Source: RGIG8709 sp045575975
Lineage (GTDB): Bacteria > Bacillota > Clostridia > Monoglobales > Monoglobaceae
Length of the DNA stretch: 19,824 nt
Assembly (NCBI GenBank): GCA_045575975.1
Contig: JAZNFO010000060.1
Coordinates: forward strand, 1-19,824
Direction of reading: 5' to 3'
The notes under the pieces are model-generated. The model saw only the letters and a program-made list of their open reading frames with translations, did not search any database and was not told the DNA's origin. Position 1 is the stretch's first letter. Each line of letters opens with the position of its first letter. Position numbers and translations under genes: made by a program. This document shows, piece by piece, positions 6,817 through 14,133 of the stretch.

Positions 6817-9800
6817 ATGTACAAAAAGGTTTCAACTGATTTATCTTTTGTTGAAAGAGAGAAACAGGTTGTAGATTTTTGGAAAGAGAATAATATCTTT
6901 AAAAAGAGTATTGAAAATCGTGAGGGTGCAGAGATTTATACATTTTTTGACGGCCCTCCCACAGCAAACGGAAAGCCTCATATTGGCCATGTTTTAACAA
7001 GAGTTATAAAGGACCTTATTCCGAGATATCGTACAATGAAAGGATACAAGGTTTTAAGAAAAGCAGGATGGGATACTCATGGTCTTCCTGTTGAACTTGA
7101 AGTTGAAAAAGTTCTTGGTATCAGCGGTAAGCCTCAGATTGAGGACTATGGTATCGAAGAATTTGTTAAGAAATGTAAGAACAGTGTATTCACATATCAG
7201 AGTGAATGGGAGGAAATGAGTGATCGTGTCGGCTACTGGGCTGATATGGAAAATCCTTATGTTACCTATCACAATGATTATATTGAATCTGTTTGGTGGG
7301 CATTAAAGGAAATATGGGATAAAGACCTTTTATATAAAGGTCATAAGATAATGCCTTATTGTCCCCGTTGCGGTACATCACTTTCAAGCCATGAGGTTGC
7401 TCAGGGTTACAAGGATGTTAAGGAAGCTTCATTAATAGCAAAGTTTATATTAAAAGGTAAGGAAAAGGAGTATATCCTTGCATGGACAACAACTCCATGG
7501 ACACTTCCTTCAAATGTTGCACTTTGTGTTAATCCATCAGAAGTTTATGTAAAAATCAAATCAGGAGATGAAAAGTATATTCTTGCAAAAGCCCTTCTTG
7601 AAAAGGTTATTAAGGAAGAGTATGAAATTATTGAAGAATATGTTGGTCGTGACCTTGTTGGAACAGAATACGAGCCACTTTATTCATTCGCAAATCCTGA
7701 CGGCAAAGCATATTATGTTGTATGTGATAACTATGTAACAATGGAAGACGGAACAGGTGTTGTTCATATTGCACCGGCATTTGGTGAAGATGATGCAAGA
7801 GTTGGAAAGGATTATAATCTTCCATATGTAAATCTTGTTAACCCACAGGGCAAAATGGTTGATGCAGTAACGCCATGGAAAGGTATGTTCGTTAAGGATG
7901 TTGATAAGCTTGTTATAAAAGAGCTTAATGAAAGAGGACAGCTTTTTGATGTTATCAATTTTGAACACAGCTATCCGTTTTGTTGGAGATGTGATACTCC
8001 GCTTTTATACTATGCCTGCGACACATGGTTTATAAAAATGACAGAAGTTCGAGACAGACTTCTTAAGAATAACAATACTGTTAACTGGATGCCTGATAAT
8101 ATTAAAAACGGCAGATTTGGTAACTTCCTTGAAAATGTTATTGACTGGGGACTTTCCCGTTCAAGATATTGGGGAACACCGCTTCCTATCTGGGAATGTG
8201 AATGCGGACATCGTGAATGTATTGGTTCAATTGAAGAACTTAAGAATAAGGGCATTAATGTTCCTGATGATATAGAACTTCATAAGCCATATGTTGATGA
8301 AGTTCACTTAAAGTGTGAAAAGTGCGGAAAGGAAATGAAGAGGGTTCCTGATGTTATTGACTGTTGGTTTGATTCAGGTTCAATGCCATTTGCACAGTGG
8401 CACTATCCATTTGAAAATAAGGAGCTTTTCGAACAGAATTTTCCGGCTGATTTTATCAGTGAAGCAATTGACCAGACAAGAGGATGGTTCTATACACTTA
8501 TTGCTATTTCAACACTTTTGTTTGATAAATCACCATATAAAAATGTTGTTGTTTTAGGTCATGTTCAGGATAAGAACGGACAGAAAATGAGTAAGCATAA
8601 GGGTAATGTTGTTGATCCTTGGGATGTTCTTAACAAACAGGGCTCAGATGCTGCAAGATGGTATTTCTATTCAAACAGTGCTCCGTGGCTTCCAAACAGA
8701 TTCTTTGACGAGGCAGTTTCTGAGTCTCAGAGGAAATTCCTTGGAACACTATGGAACACATATGCATTCTATGTTTTGTATGCTGAAATTGACCAGTTTG
8801 ACCCAACAAAATATACATTGGATAAAAACAAACTGACACTTCTTGATAAGTGGATTTTATCAAAATTAAATTCAGTAATAAGAAGTGTTGATTCACTTCT
8901 TGAAAACTATAAAATCACAGAAGCAACAAGAGAAATTCAGGAATTTACTGATGAACTCAGTAACTGGTATGTAAGACGATCAAGAGAACGCTTCTGGGGC
9001 AGTGAACTTACAGATGATAAGATTACAGCGTATATGACTCTTTATACAGTTTTGGTTGAGTTTTCAAAGGTTTGTGCTCCATTTATACCTTTTATGACAG
9101 AACAGATTTATCAAAATCTCGTTATTTCCGTTGACAAGAGTGCAAAGGAAAGTGTTCATCTTTGTGATTATCCTGTTGCAAATGCTGATTTTGATTATCC
9201 TGAAATTGAAAAGGAAATGGATGCTGCAAGAAAGGTTGTTATTTTAGGTCGTGCTGCGAGAAATGCTGCAAATGTTAAAAACAGACAGCCGATTGCAAGA
9301 ATCTATGTTCAGGCAGATTTTGATATTAACGACACATATAAGGAAATTATTCTTGATGAGCTTAATGTTAAGGATATAGAAATTACAGATGATGCATCAG
9401 CATTTATCAGCTATAACTTTAAGCCACAGCTTAAGACAATGGGACCGAAATATGGAAAAATTGTTAAGGCAATTTTTGAAGAAGTCAATAATATGGATGC
9501 ATCGTTGGTTCTTGAAAGTATTAATTCTGCAGAGGGGTTAAAGCTTAATGTATGCGACACTGATGTTGTTATAGAAAAGGAAGATGTTTTGATTGAAACA
9601 CTGAAAAAAGATGGCTTTGTTTCAACTCAGGAAGCAGGATGCACAGTTGTTCTTGATATTAATTTGACTCCTGAACTAATCGAAGAAGGTTTTGTTCGTG
9701 AAATAGTAAGCAAAATTCAGACAATGCGCAAAGATTCAGGACTTGAAGTGCTTGACAATATTAATGTGTATTTTGAATCAAGTGATAATATTTCGACAAT

Positions 9801-9930
9801 AATGTCAAATAATTCGGAAGAAATATCAGGATTAACACTTGCAAAATCAATTGAGAAGAAAACAGTTTGTGATATGAAAGAATGGAACATTAACGGAGAA
9901 AAAGTTTTAATTTCAATTGAAAAAGCGTAA
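6817..9930 (+). CDS. ileS: isoleucyl-tRNA synthetase, IleS2-like (eukaryote-type) form
   Basis: Class I aminoacyl-tRNA synthetase that charges tRNA-Ile and edits misactivated valine. The 1037 residues are longer than the common bacterial type (about 920-940). Motifs are FFDGPPTANGKPHIGH (HIGH at 55-58), the WTTTPWTLPSN editing-domain motif, RGWFYTLIA and KMSKH (590-594). Zinc-type cysteine pairs occur near PYCPRCGTS, FCWRCDTP, ECECGHREC and KCEKCGKEM. The insertion before DVIDCWFDSGSMPFAQWHYPF and the lack of a C-terminal zinc finger place it with the archaeal/eukaryotic-like IleRS2 class, members of which are often insensitive to mupirocin; resistance here is inference. The ATG at 6817 has GGAAAGG 9 nt upstream. 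A promoter and a structured leader precede it, and a GNRA-loop hairpin follows. Confidence 0.97.
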   Translation: MYKKVSTDLSFVEREKQVVDFWKENNIFKKSIENREGAEIYTFFDGPPTANGKPHIGHVLTRVIKDLIPRYRTMKGYKVLRKAGWDTHGLPVELEVEKVLGISGKPQIEDYGIEEFVKKCKNSVFTYQSEWEEMSDRVGYWADMENPYVTYHNDYIESVWWALKEIWDKDLLYKGHKIMPYCPRCGTSLSSHEVAQGYKDVKEASLIAKFILKGKEKEYILAWTTTPWTLPSNVALCVNPSEVYVKIKSGDEKYILAKALLEKVIKEEYEIIEEYVGRDLVGTEYEPLYSFANPDGKAYYVVCDNYVTMEDGTGVVHIAPAFGEDDARVGKDYNLPYVNLVNPQGKMVDAVTPWKGMFVKDVDKLVIKELNERGQLFDVINFEHSYPFCWRCDTPLLYYACDTWFIKMTEVRDRLLKNNNTVNWMPDNIKNGRFGNFLENVIDWGLSRSRYWGTPLPIWECECGHRECIGSIEELKNKGINVPDDIELHKPYVDEVHLKCEKCGKEMKRVPDVIDCWFDSGSMPFAQWHYPFENKELFEQNFPADFISEAIDQTRGWFYTLIAISTLLFDKSPYKNVVVLGHVQDKNGQKMSKHKGNVVDPWDVLNKQGSDAARWYFYSNSAPWLPNRFFDEAVSESQRKFLGTLWNTYAFYVLYAEIDQFDPTKYTLDKNKLTLLDKWILSKLNSVIRSVDSLLENYKITEATREIQEFTDELSNWYVRRSRERFWGSELTDDKITAYMTLYTVLVEFSKVCAPFIPFMTEQIYQNLVISVDKSAKESVHLCDYPVANADFDYPEIEKEMDAARKVVILGRAARNAANVKNRQPIARIYVQADFDINDTYKEIILDELNVKDIEITDDASAFISYNFKPQLKTMGPKYGKIVKAIFEEVNNMDASLVLESINSAEGLKLNVCDTDVVIEKEDVLIETLKKDGFVSTQEAGCTVVLDINLTPELIEEGFVREIVSKIQTMRKDSGLEVLDNINVYFESSDNISTIMSNNSEEISGLTLAKSIEKKTVCDMKEWNINGEKVLISIEKA

Positions 9931-9937
9931 ATTATTA

Positions 9938-9965
9938 AAAGGCGGCAACGAAAGTTGTCGCCTTT
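9938..9965 (+). terminator. GNRA-tetraloop hairpin after ileS (weak terminator or processing/attenuation site)
   Basis: Bases 9938-9949 and 9954-9965 form a 12-bp stem (one G-U) capped by a GAAA tetraloop. The T-rich tail is short and broken (TTTATATAAAGG), so termination is probably partial. It lies 16 nt before the next start codon in the same direction, which suits a partial terminator or mRNA stabiliser between ileS and the small gene. Confidence 0.6.
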
Positions 9966-9981
9966 ATATAAAGGTGAATTT

Positions 9982-10395
9982 ATGAAGGTAAACTTTACTG
10001 ATAATTTTAACATGGAAACAGAGGGCGGTAAAATATTTCTTCTTCCTGAAAAAGAACTGGTTGCAGAGGTTTTTCTTAAAAACTATAGATATATTGAGTT
10101 TTACTGCAAAAAAGATAACGGCGAGGATGGGATGAATTTTGGCAAAAGTATCTTTTATAAACACAAAATGCCTCAGAGTGTTAAAAATAATAATCCTGTA
10201 AGACCAATTTATAACAGTGAAAATCTGCTTGTCTGCCAGAACTGTGACAGGAAGATTATAAAAGTTTATAAAGAAAAGCTTTCTATATATTCGGTTAAAA
10301 TCATATGTAGCTGCGGAGCTGATTATGATATAAGAACGGGTAATGATGAAGTGAAATACGATAAAATAGATATTACAAAAATTTTTGTTGATTAA
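9982..10395 (+). CDS. hypothetical protein with zinc-ribbon-like cysteines
   Basis: A 137-residue protein that I do not recognise. The ATG at 9982 is chosen because AAAGGTGA lies 4 nt upstream; the in-frame TTG at 9955 falls inside the ileS hairpin. The first 80 residues look soluble, with a beta-rich pattern (KIFLLPEKELVAEVF, RYIEFYCKK). The last third carries VCQNCDRK (C85, C88) and IICSCGADYD (C109, C111), a CxxC plus CxC arrangement like a small zinc ribbon. No signal peptide or membrane segment is seen. It sits between ileS and a LOG-family gene on the same strand, only 17 nt before the latter, so co-transcription is likely. No function can be given. Confidence 0.75.
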   Translation: MKVNFTDNFNMETEGGKIFLLPEKELVAEVFLKNYRYIEFYCKKDNGEDGMNFGKSIFYKHKMPQSVKNNNPVRPIYNSENLLVCQNCDRKIIKVYKEKLSIYSVKIICSCGADYDIRTGNDEVKYDKIDITKIFVD

Positions 10396-10412
10396 AATAA
10401 GGAGGTATTTTT

Positions 10413-10976
10413 ATGGCAAAAAAATTCTTTGCATGTGTATATGGAGGAGCATCCTCAAAACTTGATGATAAATACATAAAAGAAGTTGAAAAGCTAGGAA
10501 AAATTATTGCAGACAATAATTTCTCTCTTGTGTATGGTGCAGGGGCATCAGGTTGTATGGGTGCAGTCGCAAGAGGTGTACAGGAAAACGATGGATATGT
10601 TATGGGAATTTCTCCATATTTTATAAGGGAGTTTGAACCTATATTTGAATGTGATAATACTGTTTTGGTTGACACTATGGATGAGAGAAAAATGCTGATG
10701 GAAAAACATGCTGATATTTTTATCATTGCTCCCGGTGGGATAGGAACAATGGATGAATTCTTTCAGGTACTAACTCTTAAATATCTTGAGCAGATGAACA
10801 CCCCGATTGTAATACTGAATATTGATGGCTTTTATGATGGCTTAATCAGTTTTATAGGGGATTTGGTCAAAAATAAAGCGGTTATTCCGGAAATAGTTAA
10901 TTACTATGATGTAGTTGATAAAGTAGACGAACAATTCTTTAAAAAATATTTTGATAAAATAAAAAATGAGGGTTAA
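10413..10976 (+). CDS. LOG-family protein (TIGR00730-type Rossmann fold; nucleotide 5'-monophosphate phosphoribohydrolase-like)
   Basis: Member of the LOG/YvdD family, whose characterised members cleave the N-glycosidic bond of (cytokinin) nucleoside 5'-monophosphates to release the base and ribose 5-phosphate. The 187 residues are the normal length. The N-terminal CVYGGASSKLDD, the glycine-rich LVYGAGASGCMGAVARG (about 39-55) and the family hallmark PGGIGTMDE (107-115, catalytic Glu 115) are all present, as is the ERKMLMEKHAD segment. AAGGAGG lies just before the ATG. The gene ends in a palindromic terminator where its stop overlaps that of the convergent ribF. The bacterial role is uncertain; a housekeeping nucleotidase or older 'lysine decarboxylase' labels are alternative names for the same family. 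Confidence 0.9.
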   Translation: MAKKFFACVYGGASSKLDDKYIKEVEKLGKIIADNNFSLVYGAGASGCMGAVARGVQENDGYVMGISPYFIREFEPIFECDNTVLVDTMDERKMLMEKHADIFIIAPGGIGTMDEFFQVLTLKYLEQMNTPIVILNIDGFYDGLISFIGDLVKNKAVIPEIVNYYDVVDKVDEQFFKKYFDKIKNEG

Positions 10977-10988
10977 CCCTCATTTTTT
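10961..10988. terminator. 28-bp perfect palindrome, bidirectional terminator of the LOG gene and ribF operon
   Basis: Bases 10961-10988 are a perfect palindrome: a six-A arm, a GC-containing stem, the TTAA centre and a six-T arm. In either direction it gives a hairpin with a T6 tail. The central TTAA holds both stop codons, overlapping by two bases (10974-10976 on plus, 10973-10975 on minus). Both encoded proteins therefore end in Lys-Asn-Glu-Gly. Confidence 0.93.
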
Positions 10989-11890
10989 GTTATATTTCTG
11001 CAAAAAAGTATATCACAATTTAATTGTTCTTTTAATTCATCAATATTTTTGAATTTCTTTATTTCACGAATTTTTTCGTAGAAATCAAGTTTTATTTCTG
11101 TTCCGTATATATTGTTTTGGAAATCAAGCAAATGAGCCTCTATTCTTGGTGTGTTATCCTTGGTGACCGTTGGTTGCTTCCCAACATTTATTATGGCATG
11201 ATACTCATTTTTATCTGCAAAGCATTTCCCGTAGTAAACGCCTTCATTAATAATTGCTTTTTCTAAAGGATATTCTATATTTGCAGTTGGAAATCCCATA
11301 GAACTCCCTAAATGTCTTCCTTTTGTGACTGTACCGGAAATAGAGTAGGGCCTTCCAAGAGATGCGTTTAGCTTTTTTATATCCCCTGATGTAATTAAAT
11401 CATATATATATGTGCTTGAAATTATTCTGTCAGTTTTAACCGGTGGGGTTATGCTTAATTCAATGCCTGAATTATTGCAGAGTTTTTTAAGAAGGGTTGT
11501 ATCTCCTTTTGCCATATTGCCAAAATGATAATTAAATCCAACAAAAAGGTAGGAAGCTTTCAGCTTATCAATAAGAATTCGATTAAAAAATTCTTCCGGT
11601 GAAAGAGCTTTAAATTCATCGGTGAATTCAAAAACAACAACATAATCAACTTTTGCCTTTTTTAAAATTTCAAGCCTTTTATCAAAAGTTTCACAAGCTG
11701 TTTTTCTTGATTTCAAAATTGGTTCTTTGAATATTGTTACAACACTTTTGATATTATGTTTTTCTGCACATTTAACGGTTCTTTTTATAATATCCATATG
11801 ACCGATGTGAAGAGATTCAAAGGAGCCTAAAGCAACAGCTGAATTATTTATATTTAAATTTGATATATTTTTCTCGTAAAATACTTGCAA
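10973..11890 (-). CDS. ribF: bifunctional riboflavin kinase / FMN adenylyltransferase
   Basis: Converts riboflavin to FMN and then to FAD. The 305 residues cover both domains. The N-terminal nucleotidyltransferase has GSFESLHIGH (22-31, the GxFDGxHxGH position), VGFNYHFG (117-124) and ISSTYIYDLI (157-166). The C-terminal riboflavin kinase has GTVTKGRHLGSSMGFPTAN (about 186-204) with the GxPTAN core. The start codon is TTG at 11890, supported by GAGG 8 nt upstream and by alignment with the family N-terminus; no in-frame ATG lies nearby. It is the last gene of the rimP-to-ribF operon, 19 nt after truB, as in many Bacillota. The FMN made here is the cofactor of the Dus enzyme encoded at the left edge. 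Confidence 0.96.
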   Translation of the reverse strand: MQVFYEKNISNLNINNSAVALGSFESLHIGHMDIIKRTVKCAEKHNIKSVVTIFKEPILKSRKTACETFDKRLEILKKAKVDYVVVFEFTDEFKALSPEEFFNRILIDKLKASYLFVGFNYHFGNMAKGDTTLLKKLCNNSGIELSITPPVKTDRIISSTYIYDLITSGDIKKLNASLGRPYSISGTVTKGRHLGSSMGFPTANIEYPLEKAIINEGVYYGKCFADKNEYHAIINVGKQPTVTKDNTPRIEAHLLDFQNNIYGTEIKLDFYEKIREIKKFKNIDELKEQLNCDILFCRNITKNEG

Positions 11891-11909
11891 TTTAATTTCC
11901 TCTGTAAAT

Positions 11910-12782
11910 TTAATAGAAAGTTTTTAAGATAACAATTCTTTCGGGAGTCTTTTTTCCTATTGCTAAGAACTGTTTTTTTTCATCAAACAAACGGTAGATT
12001 TTATCATCTTCAAGATATGTAACATTAAAGGGAATGCCATATATTAATTTTTTTGAATTTTTTTCTGCAAGAGTAATTTTTTCATATTCTGTCATAACTT
12101 CACTTACTGGACAGATAAATGAAAAATCGTCCTGAGATACCATATCTTTTATCTCGTCAAGGGTGAAACTGTCTTCAATATTAAATCTTCCTGATTTTGT
12201 TCTTTTTAAAGCTGACATAGCAGCCCCGCATCCAAGCTTTTCCCCGATGTCATTTGAAAGGGTTCTGATGTATGTTCCCTTTGAACAATCAACGGTTATT
12301 GAAAATGAGTTTTCATCCTTGTTGAATGAATTAAGTTTTATATTGGATATAAAAACTTTTCTGGCTTCTCTTTCAATAGTTATACCTTCTCTTGCAAGCT
12401 TATATAATCTTTCACCATTCACTTTAATTGCACTGTACATAGGGGGAATTTGCTCTGTTTCGCCAATAAAGCTGGAAATAGCTGATATTAAAGCATCCTC
12501 TGAAATTGAAACTGCTCTCTTTTTTATTATATTTCCGCTTGTGTCCTGAGTGTCGGTTGTTATTCCAAGCTTAACTTCTGCAATATATTGCTTATCATTT
12601 GCGGTCAGAAGTTCAACGAGTTTTGTTCCTTTGCCTGTACATATAGGCAGAACGCCTGTTGCATCAGGATCAAGGGTGCCTGTGTGTCCAATTTTTTTCA
12701 TATTAAGAATTTTTCTTAAAGAGGCAATAACATCAAAAGAGGTCATTCCTGCTGACTTGTTAATATTGATTACGCCGTCCAT
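11910..12782 (-). CDS. truB: tRNA pseudouridine-55 synthase
   Basis: Makes pseudouridine 55 in the T-loop of tRNAs. The 290 residues match the family. The N-terminal GVININKSAGMTSFDV and the catalytic motif GHTGTLDPDATGVLP are clear, with the nucleophilic aspartate at D38. Further family segments are QIPPMYSAIKVNGERLYKLAREG and CSKGTYIRTLSNDIGEKLG. The C-terminus resembles a degenerate PUA-like tail. The ATG at 12782 follows a GGATGGTG purine run. It lies 13 nt after nrnA and 19 nt before ribF, within the operon. Confidence 0.97.
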   Translation of the reverse strand: MDGVININKSAGMTSFDVIASLRKILNMKKIGHTGTLDPDATGVLPICTGKGTKLVELLTANDKQYIAEVKLGITTDTQDTSGNIIKKRAVSISEDALISAISSFIGETEQIPPMYSAIKVNGERLYKLAREGITIEREARKVFISNIKLNSFNKDENSFSITVDCSKGTYIRTLSNDIGEKLGCGAAMSALKRTKSGRFNIEDSFTLDEIKDMVSQDDFSFICPVSEVMTEYEKITLAEKNSKKLIYGIPFNVTYLEDDKIYRLFDEKKQFLAIGKKTPERIVILKTFY

Positions 12783-12795
12783 ATTTTCACCATCC

Positions 12796-13740
12796 TTAAG
12801 AGATTGATTTTAACAGAGCATCAAGAGTTATTTTTTTGGCATCTTCTATTGTTTCTGCAGAAACTGAAAATCCTGCAGCTTTTATATGACCGCCGCCACC
12901 AAATTCCGATGCAATTTTTGAAACATCTGTGTCGGCCGATGTTCTTAAAGAAACTTTAAATTTATCATCTCTTGGTCTTATATAAGCACTTATTTCCACG
13001 CCCTGAATTTTTCCCGGCATCGTAACGATTGCACCGGCATCCTTTTCCTCAAGTCCGCTTATTTCAAACTCTTTATCAAGACAGAGTATGGCGATTTTTC
13101 CTTCTCCAAATATTTCAACTTTTCCTATTGCAAGTTGAAGCATCTTATAGTATTCAAAGCTGTTTGTGTCAAAAAGCTTTTTTGAAATTAAACCAACATC
13201 AATTCCTGCTCTCATCAAATCTGCAACGATTTCGTGGGTTTTCGGAGTGGTGGAGGAGTATTTGAAGCTTCCTGTATCTGATGCTATTGAAACATAGAGA
13301 TTATGAGCAATCTCTTTGGTTATTTCAATATTCATATATTTTATAAGCTCATATATAATTTCTCCGGTAGCTGATGCATCAGGAACAACCAAAGTTGTTT
13401 CAGCATAGGGAATATGAGTTATATGATGGTCTATTGAGATAGTGTTTCCACTAAAAATTTCTTTAAAACAGCCGATTCTATCTAAGTCACTTGAATCAAC
13501 AGCAATCTTTAAATCACATTCATCTATTGTGAGATTAGAAATTTCCGATCCAAAAATAGAAGAAAAGGGGGGAGCAGTATAATCCTGCTCCCTTAAAAAA
13601 ACTTCTGCTTTTTTGCCTATAGTGCAAAGTGCAAGCTTCAAGGCGTATGCACTTCCAAAGGCATCTCCGTCCGGGTTTTCGTGGTTAAATATAGCTATTT
13701 TTTCAGAATTTAAAATTTGGTTTTTAATTTTATCAAGCAT
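12796..13740 (-). CDS. nrnA: DHH-DHHA1 phosphoesterase, oligoribonuclease/PAP phosphatase NrnA-like
   Basis: Manganese-dependent phosphoesterase that degrades nanoRNAs and, in characterised homologues, hydrolyses 3'-phosphoadenosine 5'-phosphate. The 314 residues carry all motifs: NHENPDGDAFGS (19-30), VDSSDLDR (81-88), the DHH triad (104-106) and, in the DHHA1 domain, GGGGH (281-285), which binds the substrate phosphate. The start at 13740 is supported by GGAGG a few bases upstream. Its position between rbfA and truB is the standard one in Bacillota (YtqI/NrnA-type gene near rbfA). Some homologues are specialised for c-di-AMP-derived pApA; the sequence alone does not decide between these. 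Confidence 0.94.
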   Translation of the reverse strand: MLDKIKNQILNSEKIAIFNHENPDGDAFGSAYALKLALCTIGKKAEVFLREQDYTAPPFSSIFGSEISNLTIDECDLKIAVDSSDLDRIGCFKEIFSGNTISIDHHITHIPYAETTLVVPDASATGEIIYELIKYMNIEITKEIAHNLYVSIASDTGSFKYSSTTPKTHEIVADLMRAGIDVGLISKKLFDTNSFEYYKMLQLAIGKVEIFGEGKIAILCLDKEFEISGLEEKDAGAIVTMPGKIQGVEISAYIRPRDDKFKVSLRTSADTDVSKIASEFGGGGHIKAAGFSVSAETIEDAKKITLDALLKSIS

Positions 13741-13756
13741 AATTTAACCTCCGTTT

Positions 13757-14095
13757 TTATAAATTTTTTAATAATTCATCTATGTGTGAACCATATGAAA
13801 TAGAATCATCAAGTATAAAAGAAAATTCGGGAACGGCTCTTAGGTTAACCCTGTGAGCAACCTCTTTTCTGATAAACCCAGCGGCTCTTTTTAATGCCTT
13901 TAATGCTTCGTTTTGTTTTTCTTCATCAGCAAAAACGCTGACATAAGCTTTTGCTATGCTTAAATCCTTTGTAACATCAACCTTTGTCACAGAAACCATC
14001 TGAGAAAGGCCTGGGTCTTTAAGCTCTCTGATTATATTGCAAAGTTCTTTTCTTATTTCTTCGGAAATTCTGTCTATTCTCTTATATGCAGGCAT
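13757..14095 (-). CDS. rbfA: ribosome-binding factor A
   Basis: Assembly factor of the 30S subunit that binds near 16S rRNA helix 1 and aids 5'-end maturation. The 112 residues are typical of the family. The KH-like fold is visible from YKRIDRISEEIRKELCNII through DPGLSQMVSVTKVDVTKDLSIAKAYVSV to LRAVPEFSFILDDSISYGSHIDELL. The ATG at 14095 has GGTGA upstream. It lies 38 nt after infB and 16 nt before nrnA in the same operon, beside the other ribosome-maturation gene rimP. Confidence 0.96.
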   Translation of the reverse strand: MPAYKRIDRISEEIRKELCNIIRELKDPGLSQMVSVTKVDVTKDLSIAKAYVSVFADEEKQNEALKALKRAAGFIRKEVAHRVNLRAVPEFSFILDDSISYGSHIDELLKNL

Positions 14096-14133
14096 TATAT
14101 CACCTGTATCCTTTCCTGATTAAAAGATGCGGT

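Noticed and set aside
14096..14133. Third copy of the ileS/infB leader motif before rbfA
   Set aside because: AGGAAAGG occurs there, but the GGCGG part and a loop with CTGCC are both missing.
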